A stretch of 64,000 nucleotides of DNA. It comes from Tachypleus tridentatus. Taxonomy: Eukaryota; Arthropoda; Merostomata; Xiphosura; Limulidae. Made by a program: the position numbers and the translations under genes. This document shows positions 57,226 through 64,000 of the stretch, one piece after another (within the stretch, counting starts at the first letter, position 1; every line of letters starts with the position of its first letter). The stretch covers positions 67,310,326 to 67,374,325 of the forward strand of contig NC_134830.1 in NCBI RefSeq assembly GCF_004210375.1, read 5' to 3'. The notes under the pieces are model-generated. The model was not told the origin of the DNA, did no database searches, and saw only the letters and a list, made by a program, of their open reading frames with translations.

Positions 57226-57321
57226 TCTACAACATTCTAGAAAGTTCTTGAAAATTCTTGTAAGTTCAAGAACATTCCCTATCAGCTACTCAGCATTGAA
57301 TCTACCTGGAAAGTTCTAGAA
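57220..57321. promoter_or_regulatory. Heat-shock-element-like array of GAA/TTC pentamers
   Basis: 57220-57277 reads as twelve successive 5-bp units alternating GAA and TTC: GAAgc TTCta CAAca TTCta, GAAag TTCtt GAAaa TTCtt, GTAag TTCaa GAAca TTC. Ten of the twelve are perfect and two differ by one base. A further three perfect units, GAAag TTCta GAA, lie at 57309-57321. Inverted nGAAn pentamers are the binding unit of trimeric heat shock factor, and three are normally enough. The first units overlap the end of the pseudogene's coding similarity. It may equally be viewed as a degenerate 10-bp tandem repeat. Confidence 0.6.
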
Positions 57322-59740
57322 AATGGGTAAATTTGAAAATTTCATTACCCTGATCACAAAAGCAAAGTTTGAAGAGTTAAATAGGTCTTTTCCGTTTACT
57401 TTAGACATAAGCAATTGGGAAATAACACTTTCTGTCCAGGAATAAGAAAAAGTAAAAAATTTGTTACATAATGCAATGTAATCAACGTATAAGTACACAA
57501 GTATAAGGAAAACATTTTTCGTTAAATAAAAAAGCAATTGTAGGCAGTACTGGATACTGAACACTGAAAAGGTAACCAAACAAGTCAGGGATTGAAATGG
57601 CTGATCATTACACAGCAGAATAAACTGTATCCACTTTGCATTGATAAATATTCCCTAGATTATTAGCTTTTTCACTTTGTCTACGGAAAGCTTGGTGTTT
57701 GAACAGAATCTCAGCTTTCATCTTTGTATCTCTCATTTAGTTAAGTTTAGAATGCTACTGTTTTAGTATTTTTCAATATATCAAGATTTTACGATTGGAA
57801 ATTCTGTTTATATTTGTTTTGCCAGCGAAGAAGCCAGTTATGTTGATTTTATTCTTCGTGTAAAGTCAAGACAGAATAATATTTTATGTTATCATTAGCC
57901 AGATCCAGTGATATGTGAACTTCCTGTTTTGTTATTGCTTGGTTCCTTCTTTTAAGTTCAATAGCCAGTGCTGCATGTTTTTTTTTATTTAGCTATAATT
58001 TTTTTCCATATACTTGTTTGTTTACTGATGAATTGTGTGTGTATTGATTTTTTTACTCCTTGATTTTATACATAATATAGGGGTTGGTTCCATAAAGACA
58101 GCAACTGTATAGTGTTCAAAACATTAAGTATTCTATATGTTACAGTCACCTGTTGATCATTTGTTGTTGGCTGGTAATCCCTGTTTCATCTTGTAAGCTT
58201 TTTAAAGAAACTGCATATTTATGTAAAAAAGCTAACTTCTAGGAGTAATAACATTGTTTACACTAGAATTGTGACATTTTTTTAAGTGTTGCATACAGTA
58301 ATATAACATATATAGTCAAAGATGATGAAGGCCGTGTTTCTCTGCCATATGATGATAAAATTATAGTTACTGCTAGAACTAAGCAGGTTATAGGGTGTTT
58401 TCGACTTTTGGATGCTCTGGATAGCTGAAAAGCTGTGTATACACCTGATATAGAGCGACTATGCCAGGCAGCTTTTCACATGTAGCTTCTGATGACTTGT
58501 ATAGTAAAAAAACAGATACATGTTTTATATTGTTTTAACACAGGCGTCCGTGCCTTTCCTATATAGAGAGTTTCAGCACACTCTTCGATAATAGGTAAAA
58601 TACAAAAAGATGTAGACTTCAGACAAAGTGTTATTCAAGAGTATGAATATACAAACATGAAAATAGTTATTAATGGGTTTTCTTTGTATCAATGCTACTG
58701 TGTGGTAGCAAAGACTCACAAACCTGTTGGGTTAAGTCGAAACGTAACTGGTGATTCAAAGTTATTTGGATATTTCGTATATCTAGTAATAAATAAGTAA
58801 ACTGATAACTGCACACGTGGTAAATAAATAAATTGGAAAAAAATATATCTTTTCGTTACATAAACGTGCATTGAATAATTATAATAATTGCTTTGGTACT
58901 TTGAAGGGAGTCATATTTTTCACAAAATTAACCATATAAATCACTTGAAAAACTGTACTTAGTGACCATAAATTTATTTGGTCAGTTATGGAATCATATA
59001 CATTTAAATATTACTTAAGACAGAAACTGTTTTGTCGTTAGGGGTAATTACGTAATAACTCTATTTATTTAAACAGCATAGAGATAAACTGCTATCGTTA
59101 AACGAACCATTTGTTTGGAGGTAGAGAGATAAACTAGTACCACGTGATGACTCTTTGTTTTTGTTGTTATAGAGGTGTTTAGCTTCCATAATTTGAAAAT
59201 TAGGTATTTTTCACGTATTGTTATAATTTATTTTAAAGCTTCAAAAATATGCACTTTTTGCAACTTATTAAACTCGTAACCTTTATATTGTACACCTTGA
59301 TAAAACAGATATCATTTATACAATGACTCCATTTATTTGAACGTTATAGGATTTTTTGTAGCATTCGCGTGAGAACCATATGATTTGGAAATTTAACGAA
59401 GTGTTTGTATTATACAGATTAAGTAGTTAGTACTCATAATGACCCCACTCTGACCGATACAGAAGGAAACGTGCACAACCTGCTAACCGTTCGCGATTAA
59501 TGCATATACTTCTAGAATACCATAGAAATATAAATAATACGTAGCATTAAAAATGTTTGAAGTTCTCATAATGACTCCGGTTTCATTTTTCTCACAAACG
59601 TACAAGCTCTAGAAAACTAAATGTTTATTTGATATGAAGAATAGTAAATTGAATATTTATTTTAACCGTGGTGGGTAGAGAAGAGATAGCCGTTTGTGTA
59701 TCTTTCTGCTTAAACTACTAACTTATTTTTGAATCCATTT
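57322..59740. other. Non-coding, no recognised gene
   Basis: AT-rich DNA. A short stretch at about 58315-58500 has coding-like word use, but frames are broken and no product is recognised. No SINE or inverted-repeat element visible. Confidence 0.45.
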
Positions 59741-59751
59741 GCAGAGAAATA

Positions 59752-60029
59752 GTTTTGTTTGTTTTGAATTTTGCGCAAAGCTACACGAGGGCTATCTGCG
59801 CTAGCAATCCTTAATTTAGTAGTGTAAGACCAGAGGGAAGGCAGTTAGTCATTACCACCCACCGCCAACTCTTGGGCTACTCTTTTACCAACAAATAGTG
59901 TGATTGACCGTCACATTATAACGCCCCCACGACTGAACAGGCGCGTATGTTTGGTGGGACGGGGGATTCGAACTCACGACCCTCGGATTACGAATCGTGT
60001 GCCTAAACCACTTGACCATGGCGGCAGAA
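59752..60029 (-). repeat. SINE family 1, full length, 11-bp target-site duplication
   Basis: Reverse-complement copy from TTGAATTTTGCGCAAAGCTA to the head (GGGGGATTCGAACTCACGAC, CACTTGACCATGGCGGC). Flanked by exact GCAGAGAAATA (59741-59751 and 60030-60040). Confidence 0.95.
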
Positions 60030-60040
60030 GCAGAGAAATA

Positions 60041-63000
60041 TATAAACATTTAAACCCTCAAATTATCGACTTCTTATATTCTGTCATTTATCAGCAAGGA
60101 CCTCATATTGTATTATGTTGAGTAATTTCTTTACTTTATTACAGTACACGCTCTAAGGAAATTACCAAAAAACAACTGTGTGAAATCACTCACTATCTAT
60201 GGAAAATACGTGAAGGATACATCATCAGAAATTAATGGAGTTAAATGTATTGTTGATGGTATATTTGTTTAATTTTGTGTGTATTCAAGAACATTATCTT
60301 AATATGTACCCTGTAACCAATAAAGGTATGGACCAACAAGGAACGTGGTGCATAAATAGTTCATTAAAAGGCGGTTAAAAACCTTACTTCTTTTAAATGA
60401 AAAGTACGAACAAAATTATTAATATGCTTTGGGGGTTAATCTAGGCAAGAATTTTACAACTGCACGACTGTACGGTGGCAAAACATTTGCTCTGACTCAC
60501 CGTACACAATTGTGTGCTAAAAAAAGATCATTCTGATTCATAATACACATAATTCATAACTATATTTAAGAAAAGGTGTTCACTCTTGTCTTATATTTTA
60601 CATCATTCAAAATTTTGTGATAGAAAAAACGTTTATAATTACTCGTATCTAACAATTATAAAAATGATGTTCTAAAAACATGTAGGTCCAAGAAACCTTT
60701 CGAAAGCACTCCGGTTATAGGGTTTCTGTTTCATTTTTAACAGTTATAAACAACCATGATTCTGATAGTTGTTTGTGTTCCTCAGAGGTCTGACTCATTG
60801 TTACGTTGTATTATATTCGGATGTTACCAGGTTAGTATGTAATATTATTTACATCTCTTAATTACCAAGTTATTTATATGTACACTCACATCTTGTACAC
60901 ATATAAAAATAGCTAAAACTATATATTTATGTTTCCACCATGGGTAAGCGTTCCTACTACACGGTAATTAGATTTTTAAAGGAACGTATATATTGTTATT
61001 TTAATACTTTAATGGCATTTTACTGAGAGCGAATAGCATTTAATCTGTAAGATAAGTTGTTGGAGTCAAAAAATAAAAGTGGCAGAATAAATACACATCG
61101 CTGAAATTTGGTTCTAAGTATTGTAGTTTTGTAGGATGTAGACAGTAATTTAAGTTGTTAAATTGAAAATAAACGTGACATAGTAAACAAACATCCTGAA
61201 GTTGGGTTCTGAATACTGTAGTTCTGTAGGTACAAAATAAATGAACAGTTAAAACATTTTTATTTTTTATTTACACCACATTTAACATTATATACTTTAA
61301 AGATAACAAATCGTCTTCGTTACTAAATACAGGCATTGATAGAAGTACTTTAAACAAGACAAACCTTTTCACAAACCCTTAACAACACAAAGAATAAAAC
61401 ACAGCAACTGTGTATTGTGCGCTTCACAAAGTTGCTTGACTATCGGATATTTGATTGTACATTAAACATTTGAAGTACTTCTCACACAATCATGCGAAGC
61501 CTAAAGACAGGAAAATGAAACAAAACACAAAAAAGACTTTTCCATTACACAAGTAGTAATAATAACTATAAAAAATACTAAAAACATTTAACTTAAAAAT
61601 TAGAATGAAAGTATTTTAATACTCTCAAACTTAGTTCTGCAAGATATTTGATCTATAATACCATTTACCCCTATTTAAGTGATAGTCAAAAATTTCTTAC
61701 AACCACTACGGAAATACATGAAATTATGTTATTTCTCAGTTTGCTTTTTCTATAGTTGTAATTGCGATAACAGTTTAATATATCACAGCTTGCGTTATTG
61801 GGCTCCAAAAATTTGCATATTCGCTGATTCGTTAGTGAATATGTGGACAACGTGGTCAGCAAAATCGATATTTAAAATGAGATCAGCCTAAAACAAAACT
61901 TCCTACACACACACACACACACATACGTATATAACACAATCACAATACGATTTTTTTCTAACACTTATAAGCATATCACTCAATATTTAAAAAGCCATCA
62001 CTGTCATCTTGTTAAGATGTTTCTTGAAGCAAGGATGAGATTTAGTATAAGTTATCCATTTCTTCACGTTTACAGTGCTAATATGTATTGTGCCAGCATC
62101 TTTCAAAGCTTGCCTATTTGCTGTTCCTAAACGTAACCACGTTGTCTCATCCTATAGAGATTCCTCAAGAAGCTTGTGTGACTTCAAAAGCTGTTATACT
62201 CCTCTGAGATCTGACCATTTCTCGATTATCCTTAAATAACTGACGAACCTTCGGACATCTTCTTGTACGTTCTGCGTGTTTAATAGGTAATTTATTAATT
62301 GTAAAAGTTAATAAGTATTCGAGCAACAGATCTTATTGTTTATTTTCAGAAAAAATGCAGCATTTTTGTTTAGACAAACAAATTTTAGTATTCTTTGGAG
62401 AAATTTAAGCTTCAACGTTGTGTGGGCAAACAAATTTCAGCACTGGTTAAACAATCTAGACAGTACAGTTTAGCTATTAAAAGGATAGAACGGCGGCCAT
62501 TTCAAGAACTTGTTTCTCTGGGTAACTTAAAGCTATCTCAGAATAAAAAACAACAAACTAACACTAACCGTTTTATTTTTATTTTCTTGGTTGTCGAAAG
62601 AGGCCAACATAATAAGGTATAAATGTTTTATAAATGGTGGTTATTGGTAATGATACCAGAAAATATTCATTCACTAAGACATGAGCAGAGAACAAAAAAT
62701 ATTGCAAATGGAACTTTTAATAATTCTACGGAAAATATTAAACTGACATTTGTGGACAAGAGTAGAGATAAGCATTAATTAGTTTAATATGCAATGATCT
62801 GGGATTTTCTGAATAACAAACTTCGAGTATTCTAATGAAGTAGAAAAGTATTTTCCTTACTGTCTTCACTTTTCTATACAGGTTTCATGCATGATATAAT
62901 TTATCAAATAAAATGGTTTTAAGAACTGTTAACACTAGTCTCCTGCTAAATTAAACTGTTGTTTAGCACTAATGCACTTTGTGATGTTACTTAGAAGAAA

Positions 63001-63763
63001 TGTCGTGTTTCACTGTACAGGATTTGAAAGTTTACGAATGCCTGGTCTTTCTGTTACACGTTTTACAACAAAACATACTTGTTAAACGTACACGTTTTCC
63101 TTATGTCTTTAACATAAAGCCAATTCAAACCAATATTTCAAAGATAAAAATTAATAATGCAAGATCGTATTTCATTGTTAACTTGAAAATATTTTAAAGA
63201 TAAATTAGGTTTAAGATAGGTAAAGAAAAAACATTGCTAAATTTGTATTTATGACTACCCTGTATATAATTCCTTGTACATATGTGTACCTACTGCTCTT
63301 TCATATATAAGTACCACAACTCCCGTTTTACCTTCTGCATACGTTACATGCATAAGTAAATATCCTGGACGACTTTTAAAAGATCCTATTTACATGCCAA
63401 ATACAGCAACAATCCCACCAGCAAATACTCTGTGTGGAATGCCAGTATATATACCTCACGACCGACTGCTTATTTTATCAGCATTGTTGCTATTGCTGTG
63501 AGAGTGTTTGTACGCGTGTGTGTTTACGTGTGTAAGGATAAGTGTAACAATGAAGTTCAATCCAATGGAGGAAACAGAATATGGTTTTAGCCCACAAACG
63601 TCGCAGAAGAGTCAATGAACAATAGATCGAAAACAAGAAGTTCCTTCTTATTCAGTCTTGTAACTAAGCAACCGATAATTCGAAGAACGCTTCCAAGATC
63701 TTTAATTTGTCATGAGTCCACAAGGAATAGCATAGCTACAAAGTTATTTTCTTCTAAGCACTG
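60041..63763. other. Non-coding, probably 3' flank or UTR of the myoglianin-like gene near its right end
   Basis: AT-rich, with no gene and no SINE. It includes a pure (AC)n microsatellite at about 61901-61922. The part nearest 63763 is the expected 3' UTR of the leftward ligand gene. 63270-63500 is noticeably less AT-rich, which would fit a conserved UTR portion, but no element can be named. The polyadenylation site cannot be fixed. Confidence 0.4.
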
Positions 63764-64000
63764 TTACGAGCAACCACACTTTTTGACTATCATTCCTGGT
63801 AAGACCCCCAAAATAATGTTACTATTGTCATTGAAGTACAACATAGTTATGGAAGATATCTTGGAGGGGGCGCAACAAGGCCCGATAGATCCTAAAGGGT
63901 CGATTTGTTGAACTAAATGAGTATGAGGATAGCGATGAAGAAACACAAAAGGACATTCTCCACTGCAGTAATTAGCCTCGTATCTCTTTGGAGCGATGAC
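63764..64000 (-). CDS. Myostatin/GDF11-type TGF-beta ligand (myoglianin-like), C-terminal exon, partial
   Basis: The last 78 codons of a TGF-beta ligand, running off the right edge. The frame begins exactly at 64000 and ends with TAA at 63764-63766. Visible motifs in order: [61 protein letters not shown]. [15 protein letters not shown] and YPHTHLV are the hallmark of the GDF8/GDF11 subgroup, whose arthropod member is myoglianin. They separate it from the activin-like gene at 16040, which has GYSANYCVGEC and lacks YPHTHLV. Six of the expected nine cysteines are visible. The signal peptide, prodomain, cleavage site and start lie beyond the window. The gene converges with the activin-like gene. 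Expected role: secreted growth regulator signalling through activin-type receptors (family knowledge). Confidence 0.93.
   Translation of the reverse strand, partial: VIAPKRYEANYCSGECPFVFLHRYPHTHLVQQIDPLGSIGPCCAPSKISSITMLYFNDNSNIILGVLPGMIVKKCGCS

Overview
This is AT-rich, intron- and repeat-laden animal DNA with very little coding sequence. The dominant repeat is a tRNA-derived SINE of about 270 bp: roughly 25 copies or fragments on both strands, several with clean target-site duplications. The SINE type and the two TGF-beta ligand genes suggest a marine chelicerate, most likely a horseshoe crab (Limulus, Tachypleus or Carcinoscorpius). That assignment is inference from recognising the repeats, not a database result.

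Only two host genes are supported. (1) An activin / inhibin-beta-like TGF-beta ligand lies on the + strand in two coding exons, 16040-16451 and 28983-29839. They join in phase to a 422-residue preproprotein with a signal peptide, a prodomain with two CxxC motifs, a furin site and a nine-cysteine mature domain. The 12.5 kb intron between them is full of mobile elements. (2) At the right edge, on the - strand, is the C-terminal part of the mature domain of a myostatin/GDF11-type ligand (arthropod myoglianin), 63764 to beyond 64000. The two genes converge, their stop codons about 34 kb apart.

Layout. 1-3223: SINE remnant and non-coding DNA. 3224-5788: a hAT transposon with 15-bp terminal inverted repeats and a frameshifted transposase. 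5789-15640: SINEs, foldback repeats and a 39-bp minisatellite (14624-14913). 15640-29942: the activin-like gene, whose intron carries SINEs, a foldback repeat and a 466-bp deletion-derivative DNA transposon (23341-23806). 29943-42440: non-coding DNA with a 65-bp minisatellite interrupted by a SINE (32037-33395) and a small inverted-repeat element (37101-37318). 42440-52520: a diverged pair of direct repeats on either side of a decayed multi-copy gene (47161-48831) that belongs to the same transposon family as the intronic derivative. 52520-63763: more SINEs, a second and more diverged member of that gene family (56310-57225, - strand), and next to it a long run of alternating GAA/TTC pentamers that reads as a heat-shock element array.

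The points most worth following are the activin/myoglianin linkage, the evidence that a widespread uncharacterised zinc-motif protein family is the coding content of a DNA transposon with CACTG ends, the heat-shock-type array beside a relative of it, and three SINE families sharing one 3' tail.
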